Below, piece after piece: positions 1 to 9,818 of a stretch of 64,000 nt of DNA. The stretch is from contig NZ_JAAVUW010000006.1 in the NCBI RefSeq assembly GCF_018449605.1, forward strand, positions 337,620 to 401,619, given 5' to 3'. This DNA is from Luteibacter sp. dw_328 (lineage in GTDB: Bacteria; Pseudomonadota; Gammaproteobacteria; Xanthomonadales; Rhodanobacteraceae). A program made the translations under genes and the position numbers. The notes below the pieces were generated by a model, which made no database searches, was not told the DNA's origin, and was given only the letters and a program-made list of their open reading frames with translations. Numbering within the stretch: position 1 is the first letter of the stretch; the number at the start of each line of letters is the position of its first letter.

Positions 1-359
1 ACGGCGATAAAATACGCACCGCGTTTTTCCGTCGGCACGCCGGCGAGCTCGTGCAGCAGTTTGGCATTGTTCGCTGCGCTGTCGCCGTGCTTGCCCGCAT
101 AGCGAGCGGCATAGAGACCGGGCGCGCCGCCCAGGAAATCCACGCAGATGCCCGAGTCGTCGGCCAGCGCGGGCATACCTGTCACGCGCGCCGCGTGGCG
201 CGCCTTGATCAGTGCGTTCTCGACGAAGGTCAGCCCGGTTTCCTCGGCGTCGCTGACGCCCAGCGCCGTCTGCGGCACGAGCTGCACACCGCTGCCGGCG
301 AGCAGTTGTTCCAGCTCGACCACCTTGCCCGCATTACCTGAAGCCAGTACGAGGCGCAT
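1..359 (-). CDS. rdgB: RdgB/HAM1 non-canonical purine NTP pyrophosphatase (partial)
   Basis: This enzyme hydrolyses dITP, XTP and related deaminated purine nucleotides to monophosphates, keeping them out of DNA. Only about the first 119 codons are in the window; the gene runs off the left edge. The N-terminus [16 protein letters not shown] carries the SGNxxK substrate-binding motif, and ADDSGICVD contains the catalytic Asp region of the family. The start lies 3 bases after the stop of the acetyltransferase gene, so it reads as the third gene of an rph operon. Family identity is clear; the C-terminal half cannot be judged. Confidence 0.93.
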   Translation of the reverse strand, partial: MRLVLASGNAGKVVELEQLLAGSGVQLVPQTALGVSDAEETGLTFVENALIKARHAARVTGMPALADDSGICVDFLGGAPGLYAARYAGKHGDSAANNAKLLHELAGVPTEKRGAYFIA

Positions 360-362
360 CGC

Positions 363-875
363 TCAGAGCCCCTCGGCCGCGAATTCAGGCGCGTAGTCCA
401 CGCGTCCGCGATAGCCGGTCAGGCCATCGATCGTAAGCGGCAGCACCTGGAAGGCATTGCCGCCTTCGTAGGCATCGCGCAGGTCGTGCGCGGAGGCCTT
501 GGCGAAGCCGAACTGGGTGTAATAAGCGGGCGAGCCGAGAACGAAGACCGCGCGCGCATCCTGCACGAAGCAGGCCCCGATCCCTTCTTCCACCAGGTCA
601 TGGCCGATGCCCTGGCGCTGATGGTCCGGATGCACCGCGACCGGCGCCAGGCCGAGCGACTTGCCGTCGTCGCCTTCTTCGATCGTCACGGGGGAGAACA
701 GCACGTGGCCGACCACGGTGTCTTCCTCATCCACGGCGACCAGTGAAATCGAAGCGCGACCAGCCGCGACCAGCCGGCGGACCAGGTCGGCCTCGGCATC
801 GCGCCCGAAAGCGACGCGATGGATCTCGACGATGGCGTCCAGATCGGCGGCCGTGGCGGGGCGAACGTCTGTCAC
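363..875 (-). CDS. GNAT family N-acetyltransferase
   Basis: A 170-residue GNAT-fold acetyltransferase of the YhbS type; the acceptor substrate is unknown. The segment [20 protein letters not shown] (about residues 77-96) is the acetyl-CoA binding motif A with its (R/Q)xxGxG loop, and [20 protein letters not shown] is typical of YhbS-like proteins. The GTG start overlaps the TGA of rph in a GTGA arrangement, so translation is probably coupled to rph, and rdgB follows 3 bases downstream. Housekeeping co-transcription with rph and rdgB gives no specific hint about its substrate. Confidence 0.88.
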   Translation of the reverse strand: MTDVRPATAADLDAIVEIHRVAFGRDAEADLVRRLVAAGRASISLVAVDEEDTVVGHVLFSPVTIEEGDDGKSLGLAPVAVHPDHQRQGIGHDLVEEGIGACFVQDARAVFVLGSPAYYTQFGFAKASAHDLRDAYEGGNAFQVLPLTIDGLTGYRGRVDYAPEFAAEGL

Positions 876-1603
876 GGCATGCTCTCCAAGGCAGCGCGCT
901 GGGCGATGACCAGATCGTTGATGCCCTTGGCGGCCAGGTCCATCAGCGCGTCCATTTCCTCACGACGGAAGGCGTGGCCTTCGGCCGTGCCCTGCACTTC
1001 GATGAAGCCACCACCATCGTTCATGACGACGTTCATGTCGGTATCGCAGTTGGAGTCCTCGGCGTAGTCGAGGTCGAGCACAGGCACGCCGTTATAGATG
1101 CCGACGGAAACCGCCGCGATGGCACCGAGGATGGGATTGCGCTTGATGGCGTTGCGCTTGGTCAGCGTGGATACGGCATCCACGAGCGCCACATAGGCGC
1201 CCGTGATGGCTGCCGTGCGGGTGCCGCCATCGGCCTGGATCACGTCGCAATCGAGCGTGATGACCCGCTCGCCGAGGGCAGCGCGGTCCACGCAGGCACG
1301 GAGGGAGCGGCCGATCAGGCGCTGGATCTCCATGGTGCGGCCGCCCTGGCCACCTCGGGCGGCTTCGCGCTGGGTGCGGTCCGTGGTGGCGCGGGGCAGC
1401 ATGCCGTACTCGGCCGTGACCCAGCCCTCACCCTTGCCGCGCAGCCACGGTGGGACGCGCTCTTCGACCGAGGCGGTGCACAGCACCTTGGTGTCCCCGA
1501 AGGACACCAGAACGGACCCTTCCGCATGGCGGGTGTAGTGACGTTCGATGCTGACGGCGCGCAGCTGGTCGGCGGCGCGGCCGCTCGGACGGGAAAAAGT
1601 CAT
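872..1603 (-). CDS. rph: ribonuclease PH
   Basis: Phosphate-dependent 3'-5' exoribonuclease that trims tRNA 3' ends and forms a hexameric ring in the cytoplasm. The 243-residue length matches the family (about 238-245). [20 protein letters not shown] and the [20 protein letters not shown] region are typical of RNase PH; the run of Arg residues there contacts RNA. The C-terminal [20 protein letters not shown] stretch contains the conserved DMNVV segment. It is divergent from yicC across about 75 bases, a neighbour pairing common in proteobacteria. First gene of the rph-GNAT-rdgB operon. Confidence 0.97.
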   Translation of the reverse strand: MTFSRPSGRAADQLRAVSIERHYTRHAEGSVLVSFGDTKVLCTASVEERVPPWLRGKGEGWVTAEYGMLPRATTDRTQREAARGGQGGRTMEIQRLIGRSLRACVDRAALGERVITLDCDVIQADGGTRTAAITGAYVALVDAVSTLTKRNAIKRNPILGAIAAVSVGIYNGVPVLDLDYAEDSNCDTDMNVVMNDGGGFIEVQGTAEGHAFRREEMDALMDLAAKGINDLVIAQRAALESMP

Positions 1604-1678
1604 GGATAACCTGATTTGGGCGCGGACGGTGGGTCAGTTTACCATTGCGGTCTTCCCCGCCGCGTAAGCGAGCCATCC

Positions 1679-2542
1679 ATGATCCGCAGCATGACCGCGT
1701 ACGCCTCCGCCGAGAGCGCTGGCCCCTCCGGCACCCTCACCTGCGAACTGCGCACCGTGAATCACCGCTACCTCGAGATCAGCCCCCGGCTGCCCGAGGA
1801 GCTGCGCAGCTTCGAAAGCGCCCTGCGCGAGCGGATCGGTGCCCATCTGTCCCGCGGCAAAGTCGATCTCACGGTGCGCCTGCGCAGCGAATCCGGGGCC
1901 AGCGATGGCCTGCAGGTCAACGCCCAGATGCTCGCCCGGCTCTCCGAGCTGGCGCTGGACCTCGAGCAGCGCTTCCCGCGCATGTCAATCGATTTCACCG
2001 ACCTGCTCCGTTTCCCCGGCGTGCTGCGCCAGGCGGAAACGGATGCCGACGCCCTCCAGGTCGCCCTGATCGAGGTGCTCGACCGGGCGCTGGTCGCCCT
2101 CAACGACACCCGGGGCCGCGAAGGCACCAAGCTGGGCGAGCTGCTGGTCGAACGCCTGAACGGCATCGAGAAGATTGTCGGCGATGTACGTGGATGGCTG
2201 CCCGAGATCCAGGCCGCCCTGCGCGCACGCCTCGAAGGCCGGTTGGCCGATATGCGCCAGCCCGTGGAGCCAGGTCGCCTCGAGCAGGAGCTCGTGCTTC
2301 AGATCACCCGCATCGACGTGGACGAGGAACTCGACCGCCTGGCCACGCACATCTCGGAAGCCCGCCGCGTGCTGGCGCTGAAGGAGCCCGTGGGTCGCCG
2401 CCTGGACTTCCTCATGCAGGAGTTCAACCGCGAGGCCAATACGCTGGGTTCGAAGTCCGTGGATTCGCGTACGACCAATGCCGCCGTCGAACTGAAGGTG
2501 CTGATCGAGCAGATGCGCGAGCAGGTTCAGAACATCGAGTAA
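1679..2542 (+). CDS. yicC: YicC/YloC family endoribonuclease
   Basis: A 287-residue protein of the YicC family, the same length as E. coli YicC; family members are endoribonucleases linked to small-RNA turnover. The N-terminus MIRSMTAYASAE and TVNHRYLEISPRLPEE are the family hallmarks, and the C-terminal GRRLDFLMQEFNREANTLGS followed by KVLIEQMREQVQNIE is the conserved DUF1732 end. An upstream in-frame extension from 1616 exists but lies in the rph-yicC promoter region and lacks family similarity, so ATG at 1679 is preferred. Confidence 0.95.
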   Translation: MIRSMTAYASAESAGPSGTLTCELRTVNHRYLEISPRLPEELRSFESALRERIGAHLSRGKVDLTVRLRSESGASDGLQVNAQMLARLSELALDLEQRFPRMSIDFTDLLRFPGVLRQAETDADALQVALIEVLDRALVALNDTRGREGTKLGELLVERLNGIEKIVGDVRGWLPEIQAALRARLEGRLADMRQPVEPGRLEQELVLQITRIDVDEELDRLATHISEARRVLALKEPVGRRLDFLMQEFNREANTLGSKSVDSRTTNAAVELKVLIEQMREQVQNIE

Positions 2543-2558
2543 CGATCGGGAGCCGCTT

Positions 2559-3182
2559 CTAGTCGAAGCGGTGCACGAACCCCACCTGGAAGCCGCCCGG
2601 CAACATGCTGAGGATGAAGGGCGAGTTCCGGCGTGAAGACCAGATGCCGAAGCCGGTGCCGATCGCCGCGCCCGCGAGTACGTCGGTTTGCCAGTGACCC
2701 CGGGTCTTCATGCGCGCGACCATGTCGTAGGCAGGAAGCAGGGCGAGGGCGTAGACCATGGGGTTGTCTTCGCCGTAGCGGACGATGAACGGCGTGACGG
2801 CCGCCGAGATGAGGGTCACTTCGCCGCTCGGGAAGCTGTTGTTCTTCTTTCCACTGGAAAAGAACTTGTCCGGGTCATCCGTCTCGGAAGGACGTTGTCG
2901 CCGGAAGCCCAGCTTGAGCACGTCCGTCGTCGCACTGGCCAGGACCACCGAATCCACCGAGCGCCAGAGCGTGTCGCCAAACTCGCTGTTGTCGCCCAGT
3001 AGCAGGGCGCCGCCGAAAACCGTTACGGCAGTCGCGCCCGCGAGGATCTTCTGGTTGCTTCGTTTCCATATACCGCTGTTGTCGTAATGGAGACGATGAT
3101 CGATCCCTAGTGGCCCACCGCCGGCGGTTGCGGAGGCGGATGCGGTCAATGTGAACAGGAATACCCACGTTTTCAGTGCCAT
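2559..3182 (-). CDS. PAP2-family phosphatase-like protein with altered motif 2
   Basis: A 207-residue exported or membrane protein of the PAP2/haloperoxidase superfamily. An N-terminal signal-like segment (residues 1-21, ending SASATAGG) precedes the domain. Motif 1 is KLGFRRQRP (Kx6RP) and motif 3 is RMKTRGHWQTD (Rx5Hx3D), both intact. Motif 2 is PSGE rather than PSGH: Glu121 takes the place of the His thought to act as general acid. It may therefore be a variant phosphatase or a non-catalytic binder; some PAP2-like clades are believed to carry this change. Probable substrates in the family are lipid phosphates such as undecaprenyl pyrophosphate. Convergent with yicC. Confidence 0.85.
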   Translation of the reverse strand: MALKTWVFLFTLTASASATAGGGPLGIDHRLHYDNSGIWKRSNQKILAGATAVTVFGGALLLGDNSEFGDTLWRSVDSVVLASATTDVLKLGFRRQRPSETDDPDKFFSSGKKNNSFPSGEVTLISAAVTPFIVRYGEDNPMVYALALLPAYDMVARMKTRGHWQTDVLAGAAIGTGFGIWSSRRNSPFILSMLPGGFQVGFVHRFD

Positions 3183-3273
3183 GGCCCCGTCTCCCCGAGA
3201 AGTCGGCTGACACGCCGACTTAACAGGAGTCTAGGCATACAAGCTTACGGATACCTGATCTATTATCCGGCCC

Positions 3274-4200
3274 ATGACCACATCACAGTCCTACCCCATT
3301 GGCACGCCCGGGCAACCCTGGGGCGCTCCCGAAGTCGCCGGCTGGCGTTCGCGCCAGGTAAAAAGCCGTAGCTACGCCGACGATGTCGTGACAGCAATCG
3401 ACGCGCTGCGTCACCGCTTCGACGTCAGTGGTTACGGCGTGCTGGATTACGTGGAAGGGCAGTATCCCTTGCTCGCGATCCGGAGCCGGGAATGGCGCGA
3501 TGACCTTCCCGTTCTACTGGTAACGGGCGGCGTGCATGGGTACGAGACCAGCGGTGTCGAGGGTGCGCTTCAGTTCGTACGCGACCACGCCGACGACTAT
3601 GCCGGCCGCGCCAATGTGCTGGTGCTGCCGTGCGTCAGCCCCTGGGCCTACGAGCGCGTCCAGCGCTGGAATCCGGACGCCATCGATCCGAACCGCAATT
3701 TTCGCGAAGACAGTCCGGCCGCCGAATCGGCAGCGTTGGTAGGTCTTCTGGCACCACTTGCCAATAAGGTGCTCGTGCATATCGACCTGCATGAAACCAC
3801 CGACTCGGACGAGTCGGAATTCCGCCCGGCGGTCGCGGCGCGTGATGGCAAGGAATACGAGCCCGGCGAGATTCCGGACGGATTTTACCTCGTAGACGAT
3901 TCGTTCAATCGCCAGCCAGAGTTCCAGGAGACGGTTATCGAAGCCGTGGCGAAGGTCACCCATATCGCGCCTGCGGATGAGCACGGTGAGATCATCGGAT
4001 CACCGGTCGTTGCGCACGGCGTCATCGAATACGACCTGAAGAAGCTGGGTCTGTGCGCTGGCATCACCAATGCGCGTTACGTCACGACGACCGAGGTCTA
4101 TCCGGACAGTCCTCGCGCTACACCGCAGCAGTGCAACGATGCACAGGTGGCGGCGGTGCGGGCGGCGTTCGATTACGCCCTGGCGTATCCGGAAGGCTAA
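3274..4200 (+). CDS. M14-family zinc metallocarboxypeptidase
   Basis: A 308-residue peptidase of the M14 carboxypeptidase / succinylglutamate desuccinylase-like fold. GGVHGYETSG gives the HxxE pair of zinc ligands, and VHIDLHETTD supplies the third His. NPDAIDPNRNF matches the NxxGxxxNRNF-type substrate-carboxylate binding segment, and TTEVYPDSP near the C-terminus probably holds the catalytic Glu. There is no signal peptide, so it is likely cytoplasmic. Its TAA stop overlaps the stop of the convergent glycosyltransferase gene. The natural peptide or acyl-amino-acid substrate cannot be told from sequence. Confidence 0.88.
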   Translation: MTTSQSYPIGTPGQPWGAPEVAGWRSRQVKSRSYADDVVTAIDALRHRFDVSGYGVLDYVEGQYPLLAIRSREWRDDLPVLLVTGGVHGYETSGVEGALQFVRDHADDYAGRANVLVLPCVSPWAYERVQRWNPDAIDPNRNFREDSPAAESAALVGLLAPLANKVLVHIDLHETTDSDESEFRPAVAARDGKEYEPGEIPDGFYLVDDSFNRQPEFQETVIEAVAKVTHIAPADEHGEIIGSPVVAHGVIEYDLKKLGLCAGITNARYVTTTEVYPDSPRATPQQCNDAQVAAVRAAFDYALAYPEG

Positions 4201-5390
4201 TCCGTTCCGGTGACAACGGGAGGCCGCCGGCCGGTCGCGTCGCTCCTCGCCCGGGAGCGCGATGCGACATCGGGCTCGATCGCACGGGCGGCGGCAGGCC
4301 TGACACGCCCTTTCAGTACGTCATGCTCGATCCGGCGCACTACTTCGGCTCCGTTCGCAGCAAATGCCCCCGCGCCCATCGTGCGTTCCACATACTCCCT
4401 CGCGTTCTCGCCGAAGACTTTCAGCATCTCCGGGCGCGCGATGAAGCCCCGTATCGCCGCGCCGATGCCGCTGACGATATCGCCTCCGAGCAGCGCGCCG
4501 GTTCGACCGGGCTGGACACTTCGGCGCAGCTCGCCCACCGGCGTCGCGACGATCGGTAAACCTGCCGCCATGGCCTCATGCGCCCCGATGCACATGCCCT
4601 CGTAAACGGAAGGCTGAACGTACAGGTGCAGGCTTTGCAGGTAGGCAGGAATGTCGGAAACCCAGCCGACCAGCCTGACCTTGTCCTGCAAGGCGAGCGA
4701 CGTAATAAGGTTCTGCAGATCGTCGCGAAGCGGTCCGTCGCCCGCAATCGATACGTCGAGCCGATCGTAGATGTGCGGATCGTCGCTGCGGATGCGATCC
4801 ACCGCGCGAATGAGAAGGTCGTAGTTCTTCTGCGGATGAAGGCGGCCGGTGCTGCCAATCCGGAGCGGGCCCGTTCCATCCCAGCGTGGGATCGGTGTCG
4901 TCGGAGAGGCGGGATTGAACACCGGCCAGATCGCTATCCTGTCTTTCTCGACGCCCATCGAATCTTCGAGGTAGAGCGCGACGTCGCGCGAGTCGGCAAT
5001 CCATAACTTGCAGCGGCGCTGGTTTCGGCGGATGTGCGCCTTCGCGTCGGAGCTGTGCTTCCAACTCACGACAGGAATACCGAACATCCCGGCAACGACC
5101 TGACCCACTCGCGTCGCCTGGCTCAGCGAGGTCCATATCACGTCGGGTCGGGATGCACGCACCGCTTTGGCATATCTGTAGATGCTGCCGAACTTCGAGG
5201 CCTCGTGGTCGGACAGAAGCGTATAGGGAACGCCCGCCTCGATCAGCCTCGGCTCGGTCAGGCGATCGCGAGGCTTGAGCGCGAAGACATGAATTTCATG
5301 GCCGAGATCCATGATCACCTTGGCGATGTCCGGAATGATGAATTCGGCGCCGCCGCCTTCAAGGCTCGTAACTACGTAATGAATGCGCAT
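4197..5390 (-). CDS. GT4-family glycosyltransferase
   Basis: A 397-residue GT-B fold glycosyltransferase. The N-terminal acceptor domain starts MRIHYVVTSLEGGGAEFIIP. The C-terminal nucleotide-sugar domain shows GSTGRLHPQKNYDLLIRAV, IAGDGPLRDDL and the PSVYEGMCIGAHEAMAAGLP segment, the EGxxxxxxEAMAAG pattern of GT4 enzymes. An upstream extension to 5759 exists, but the Rossmann-like first strand at 5390 fixes the likely start. The last about 40 residues are Arg/Ala-rich and divergent. It stands alone, so its product (exopolysaccharide, O-antigen or other glycan) is not identifiable. Its stop overlaps that of the M14 peptidase by 3 bases. Confidence 0.9.
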   Translation of the reverse strand: MRIHYVVTSLEGGGAEFIIPDIAKVIMDLGHEIHVFALKPRDRLTEPRLIEAGVPYTLLSDHEASKFGSIYRYAKAVRASRPDVIWTSLSQATRVGQVVAGMFGIPVVSWKHSSDAKAHIRRNQRRCKLWIADSRDVALYLEDSMGVEKDRIAIWPVFNPASPTTPIPRWDGTGPLRIGSTGRLHPQKNYDLLIRAVDRIRSDDPHIYDRLDVSIAGDGPLRDDLQNLITSLALQDKVRLVGWVSDIPAYLQSLHLYVQPSVYEGMCIGAHEAMAAGLPIVATPVGELRRSVQPGRTGALLGGDIVSGIGAAIRGFIARPEMLKVFGENAREYVERTMGAGAFAANGAEVVRRIEHDVLKGRVRPAAARAIEPDVASRSRARSDATGRRPPVVTGTD

Positions 5391-5828
5391 AGGGAGTCCG
5401 CGATATCTTGAGGGGGTGAGTGCGGCCGGATCGCACTTCTGCTCGCCTGCGCTGAGCCCTTGGTTGCGAATGACTCCGCCGTTTACAGCTTGGCGAGTCG
5501 ACACTACGCGGGATAGGTTTCGTGCAGGTTTCGTGGCGCGTGACTTTCGTCGGAAATGTTGTCGATGTCGATGTGTCTGACACTGATAGACGCGGACATC
5601 GGGCGAAACGAGCGTGTAAGCAAAAGCAAAGGTATGCGCAAGGCGAGGTCTCGCAAGCCATTCGAAGCAGTGCGACAGCAACGGCGTTGCTTTCATCATC
5701 GCTTCAGGCAAGCGGACGGCGAGGCGACCGGCGGGCGATCCTCGTGAGAAGTTTCGCACTCGGGGCTTGGCTATACTCCGGTGTCGCGCGCTTCAGGGCG
5801 CGTCCATGTCGGTTACTGGGGAGATCGG
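5391..5828. other. intergenic region without a recognised gene
   Basis: 438 bases between the divergent glycosyltransferase and acylase genes. Open frames here are not supported by codon pattern or family similarity. The region presumably contains promoters for both flanking genes; I see no convincing hexamer pair, palindrome or structured RNA. A good ribosome binding site (GGGGAGATCGG) lies just before the acylase ATG. Confidence 0.5.
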
Positions 5829-8012
5829 ATGCGCGCACGTCGCCTGCCATGGTCCATGTTCGTGGTGCTCGCCCTTCTTGGTGGAGGTGCACACGCCGCG
5901 GACGACGCCGTCCGATGGGTGCACGAAGCCCAGGCCGTGACCGTCCAGCGCGATGACTGGGGTATCGCCCATGTGCACGGCCACACGGATGCCGACGCCG
6001 TGTTCGGCATGGCCTATACCCAGGCGGAAGACGACTTCAATCGCGTCGAGACCAATTACCTGACCTCACTCGGCAGAACGGCCGAGGCTGAGGGTGAGTC
6101 GGCGATCTGGCAGGACCTGCGCCAGAAGCTTTTCATCGACCCGGCGCAACTCAAGGCGATGTATGCGCGAAGCCCTCGCTGGCTGGTCGCGTTGATGGAT
6201 GCCTGGGCCGATGGACTGAATTACTACCTCGCGACGCATCCGGATGTGCATCCGCGTGTGATTGCCCACTTCGAACCGTGGATGGCGCTGAGCTTCAGCG
6301 AAGGCAGTATCGGCGGGGATATCGAGAGGGTGTCGACGAAGGGATTGCAGGCCTTCTACGGCAAGGATCCGGAAGGCGCTCTCGCACAGTTCACGCCGCC
6401 TTCCAGTTGGGAGGAGCCGACTGGCTCGAACGGCATCGCCATCGCACCGAAACTCACCGCGAACGGACACGCGCTGCTGCTTATCAATCCGCACACCTCG
6501 TTCTTCTTCCGTTCCGAACTGCAGATGTCGAGCGACGAAGGCCTCGATGCGTATGGTGCGGTTACCTGGGGACAGTTCTTCATCTACCAGGGTTTCAACA
6601 AGCACGTCGGCTGGATGCACACCTCCACCGGTGCCGATGTCGTCGATGAATTCGCCGAGGCCATCGTGCAGAAGGATGGCAAGCCGTTCTACCGCTACGG
6701 CAAGGAACTGCGTGCCGTGACCTCGCGCGAGATCGTCGTGCCATATCGCGCGGTGGACGGCACGCGCGCCGCACGCACCTTCACGGTCTATGCGACGCAC
6801 CATGGTCCGGTCGTGCGCACAGAGGGCGACAGGTGGATCGCCATCGCCCTGATGAACAAGCCACTCGAGGCACTGCAGCAGAGCTGGCTTCGCACCAAGG
6901 CCAACGACTACGCGGCGTATATGAAGGTAGCCGAGCTCAAGGCGAACTCGTCGAACAACACGATCTACGCAGACGACAAGGGCAACATCGCCTACCTGCA
7001 TCCGCAGTTCATTCCGAAGCGCGACGACCGGTTCGACTATACGAAGCCGGTCGATGGCAGCGATCCGGCGACGGACTGGCAGGGACTGCTGCCGCTGGAC
7101 AAGGCGCCGCGTCTGTTCAATCCGCCCACCGGCTGGATATTCAACACCAACGACTGGCCGTACTCGGCGGCAGGTCCCGACAGCCCGAAGCAGGCCGACT
7201 TTCCGCGATACATGGATGCGGTGGGCGAGAATCCCCGTGGCCTGCACGCGACGCGCGTGCTCGCCGGGCGTCGTGACTTCACGCTTGCCTCGCTGATCGA
7301 TGCCGCGTTCGATTCTTACCTGCCGGCGTTCGCGCGGCAGCTGCCCATCCTCATTGCCGACTACGACGCGTTGCCCGCAGGCGACCCGCTGAAGCAGAAG
7401 CTCGCCGGACCCATCGGCTTGCTGCGGACCTGGGATTACCGCTGGGGTATTGCCTCCATACCGACCTCGCTGGCCGTCTTCTGGGGCGACATTCTCTGGG
7501 ACAAGGCCAGCAAGCTGGATTCGGAGGAGGGGCTGTCGGTCTACGACAGGATGGCGGAGAAGGCCGGTCCGCAGGTGCGCCTGAATGCCCTGGTCGAGGC
7601 CACCGACCGTCTCGAGCATGACTTCGGTAGCTGGGGCGTTCCCTGGGGCGAGGTGAATCGTTTTCAGCGCGTTGACGGTGCCATCGTGCAGCCCTTCGAC
7701 GATGCGAAGCCGAGTATCCCGGTGCCGTTCACGTCGTCGCGGTGGGGCTCGCTGGCTTCGTTCGGCGCCCATCGCTGGCTGGGGACGAAGCGCTATTACG
7801 GCACCAGCGGCAACAGCTTCGTGGCCGTCGTGGAGTTCGGCGACAAGGTGCATGCGCGTGCGATCACGGCGGGCGGAGAAAGCGGGCACCCCGATTCGCC
7901 GCACTTCAACGATGAAGCGGAGCGTTACACCACCGGCAATCTGCGGACGGTGTACTTCTGGCCCGAGGAACGGCAGGGGCACATCGAACGGACCTATCAT
8001 CCGGGACAGTGA
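5829..8012 (+). CDS. penicillin acylase family protein (Ntn hydrolase)
   Basis: A 727-residue precursor of the penicillin amidase / acyl-homoserine lactone acylase family (S45). Members are exported, self-cleave, and use an N-terminal Ser of the beta chain to hydrolyse amide bonds of N-acyl substrates. Residues 1-23 form a signal peptide (cleavage after GGAHA). The alpha chain begins [20 protein letters not shown], and [10 protein letters not shown] places the nucleophile at Ser200, preceded by Gly. [12 protein letters not shown] lies near the C-terminus. Start chosen for the ribosome binding site GGGGAG 6 bases upstream. The amidohydrolase gene follows immediately. The substrate is unknown: beta-lactams, AHLs or N-acyl peptides are possible. 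Confidence 0.9.
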   Translation: MRARRLPWSMFVVLALLGGGAHAADDAVRWVHEAQAVTVQRDDWGIAHVHGHTDADAVFGMAYTQAEDDFNRVETNYLTSLGRTAEAEGESAIWQDLRQKLFIDPAQLKAMYARSPRWLVALMDAWADGLNYYLATHPDVHPRVIAHFEPWMALSFSEGSIGGDIERVSTKGLQAFYGKDPEGALAQFTPPSSWEEPTGSNGIAIAPKLTANGHALLLINPHTSFFFRSELQMSSDEGLDAYGAVTWGQFFIYQGFNKHVGWMHTSTGADVVDEFAEAIVQKDGKPFYRYGKELRAVTSREIVVPYRAVDGTRAARTFTVYATHHGPVVRTEGDRWIAIALMNKPLEALQQSWLRTKANDYAAYMKVAELKANSSNNTIYADDKGNIAYLHPQFIPKRDDRFDYTKPVDGSDPATDWQGLLPLDKAPRLFNPPTGWIFNTNDWPYSAAGPDSPKQADFPRYMDAVGENPRGLHATRVLAGRRDFTLASLIDAAFDSYLPAFARQLPILIADYDALPAGDPLKQKLAGPIGLLRTWDYRWGIASIPTSLAVFWGDILWDKASKLDSEEGLSVYDRMAEKAGPQVRLNALVEATDRLEHDFGSWGVPWGEVNRFQRVDGAIVQPFDDAKPSIPVPFTSSRWGSLASFGAHRWLGTKRYYGTSGNSFVAVVEFGDKVHARAITAGGESGHPDSPHFNDEAERYTTGNLRTVYFWPEERQGHIERTYHPGQ

Positions 8013-8032
8013 TGAATCGATCAGGGGGCGGC

Positions 8033-9379
8033 ATGGCTAAGTTGGCGGGGTGGGGCAGGGCGTTTGCATTCGCAGGTTGCATGACGATGGCCTGCGGTTC
8101 GTTCGCGGCAGAGCCATCGGCCACGTCAAAGCCGGCGGACCACCCCTGGCTGATCAAGGGCGATCGCGTCTTCGACGCACGCAGCGAACAGACCCATGCA
8201 GGCTGGGTGGTGCTCGTCCAGGGCGACAAGATTCTCGATGTCGGGCCAGCCGGGAAGGTCGCCGCGCCGCCCGGTACCCAGACCATCGACCTGCCCGGCA
8301 CGACCATTCTCCCTGGCCTCATCGACGCGCACTCGCACATCTTCCTGCACCCGTATAACGAGACACCCTGGAACGACCAGGTGATGAAAGAGACGCTCGC
8401 CTTCCGCACCGTGGAAGCCGTGAAGCACGCCAACGACACACTCATGGCCGGCTTCACCGCCCTTCGCGATCTTGGCACCGAAGGCGCGGGCTACGCCGAT
8501 GTCGACGTGCAGCGGGCCATCGATAAAGGCGTGATCCCTGGGCCGCATCTTTTCGTCGCCACGCGGGCCACGATCGCCGCCCATTGTTATGGGCCCGGCC
8601 CGCTTGGATTCCGCGACGACATGGACATTCCGCAGGGCGGCATCCCGGTGAGCGGGCCGGCGCAGATGCTGGATGCCGTGCGTGACCAGGCGGCGCACGG
8701 CGCGGACTGGATCAAGCTCTACGCCGATTACCACTGCGGCAAGGCGAAGGGCTCCGTGCCGACGTTCACCGAAGAGGAACTGAAGGCGGCGGTGGACGCT
8801 GCGCATGGCATGGGCCTGCCGGTAGCCGTGCACTCGACGACGGCCGAAGGCATGCGTCGCTCGGTCATGGTCGGCGTCGACACCATCGAGCACGGCTACG
8901 ACGGCACGCCGGACGTCTTCGCGCTGATGAAGCAGCACGGCGTCGCGTACATGCCCACGCTCGAAGCCAGCGCGGCCACGTCGGAATACTTCGGCGGCTG
9001 GAAGCCGGGCGATCCGCCGACCGAATCCATGCAGAAGGCGGCACACGCATTCAAGCTCGCGCTCGATGCCGGCGTGACCATCGGCAACGGCAGCGACGTC
9101 GGCGTCTTCACCCACGGCGACAACTACAAGGAGCTCGCCTGGATGGTGCGCGACGGCATGTCTCCCGTGCGCGCACTCCTCGCTGCCACCGCTGTCGACG
9201 CGAAGGTGCTGCGCCAGCAGGATCGCATCGGCCAGCTGAAAGCAGGCCTCGACGCCGACATCATCGCGGTGCCGGGCGACCCCACGCAGGACATCGGCAC
9301 GCTCGCCCACGTCGCCTTCGTCATGAAGGGTGGTGTGATCTACAAGCAGTCGTCGCCTCAGCAGTCGTCGTCTCAGTAG
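8033..9379 (+). CDS. exported amidohydrolase (imidazolonepropionase-like)
   Basis: A metal-dependent hydrolase of the amidohydrolase superfamily, about 448 residues. [12 protein letters not shown] supplies the HxH metal ligands, [10 protein letters not shown] the bridging carbamylated Lys, AVHST and DTIEHGYDG the two further His ligands, and NGSDVGV the catalytic Asp. [20 protein letters not shown] followed by CGSFAAE is a signal peptide, possibly a lipoprotein signal. The start at 8033 has an AGGGGG site 5 bases upstream; in-frame GTG at 8009 and ATG at 8012 would overlap the acylase stop. Related enzymes are secreted Xaa-Pro dipeptidases or N-acyl amino acid hydrolases. Close packing with the acylase suggests action on related amide substrates. 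Confidence 0.9.
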   Translation: MAKLAGWGRAFAFAGCMTMACGSFAAEPSATSKPADHPWLIKGDRVFDARSEQTHAGWVVLVQGDKILDVGPAGKVAAPPGTQTIDLPGTTILPGLIDAHSHIFLHPYNETPWNDQVMKETLAFRTVEAVKHANDTLMAGFTALRDLGTEGAGYADVDVQRAIDKGVIPGPHLFVATRATIAAHCYGPGPLGFRDDMDIPQGGIPVSGPAQMLDAVRDQAAHGADWIKLYADYHCGKAKGSVPTFTEEELKAAVDAAHGMGLPVAVHSTTAEGMRRSVMVGVDTIEHGYDGTPDVFALMKQHGVAYMPTLEASAATSEYFGGWKPGDPPTESMQKAAHAFKLALDAGVTIGNGSDVGVFTHGDNYKELAWMVRDGMSPVRALLAATAVDAKVLRQQDRIGQLKAGLDADIIAVPGDPTQDIGTLAHVAFVMKGGVIYKQSSPQQSSSQ

Positions 9380-9642
9380 ACGTCGGCCGTCTCCCGGCCG
9401 CTCGGCTTGACGTCGATCGGCTCGGGATCCGACGGTGGGTCGCCCTGGTCCGGCCCCGGCTCGCCATCGGCGAGCGGGATGTCGATTAATTCGCCGGGAC
9501 GGCGCCCCCAGGTGCCCTCGGCGGTGTCGTAGTAGCCGGGCGACCAGTTGTGGCGGCGGGCGTTCTCCATATCGCGGAGCGTCTCGAACTGCACGCGGTA
9601 CGGATAGGAGTCAAAGGAACCGTTGGGATTGTCAATGCGCAT
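9373..9642 (-). CDS. hypothetical protein, 89 aa
   Basis: An 89-residue protein with no family I recognise. It is acidic and rich in Pro, Asp and Gly in its second half ([20 protein letters not shown]), which suggests a disordered tail. The N-terminal half ([20 protein letters not shown]) is more ordered in composition. Support for a real gene comes from a GAGG ribosome binding site 7 bases before ATG and from a convergent end that overlaps the amidohydrolase stop by only 7 bases. No signal peptide or membrane segment. Confidence 0.5.
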   Translation of the reverse strand: MRIDNPNGSFDSYPYRVQFETLRDMENARRHNWSPGYYDTAEGTWGRRPGELIDIPLADGEPGPDQGDPPSDPEPIDVKPSGRETADVY

Positions 9643-9818
9643 GGGGATGCCTCGGATCGCGCAGAACTCGCATTCCCGCCCGTCGCGAACTGCCGCGCAG
9701 GCTGGGTTTTCATTGGGTCGGGTGCACGCCGCGGATCCTTCACGCGGGGCAAATAAACGATGCGCCGCTGCGCATTAACGGCGCGTCGTTTCCTTGATGG
9801 ATCAGCGTAAAGCGATGG

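Noticed and set aside
6066..8000. 644-codon antisense frame opposite the penicillin acylase gene
   Set aside because: Shadow frame; no recognisable domain and no start signal.
9435..9797. Plus-strand frame opposite the 89-residue hypothetical protein
   Set aside because: Arg/Gly-rich shadow composition and no ribosome binding site; the minus-strand frame is better supported.
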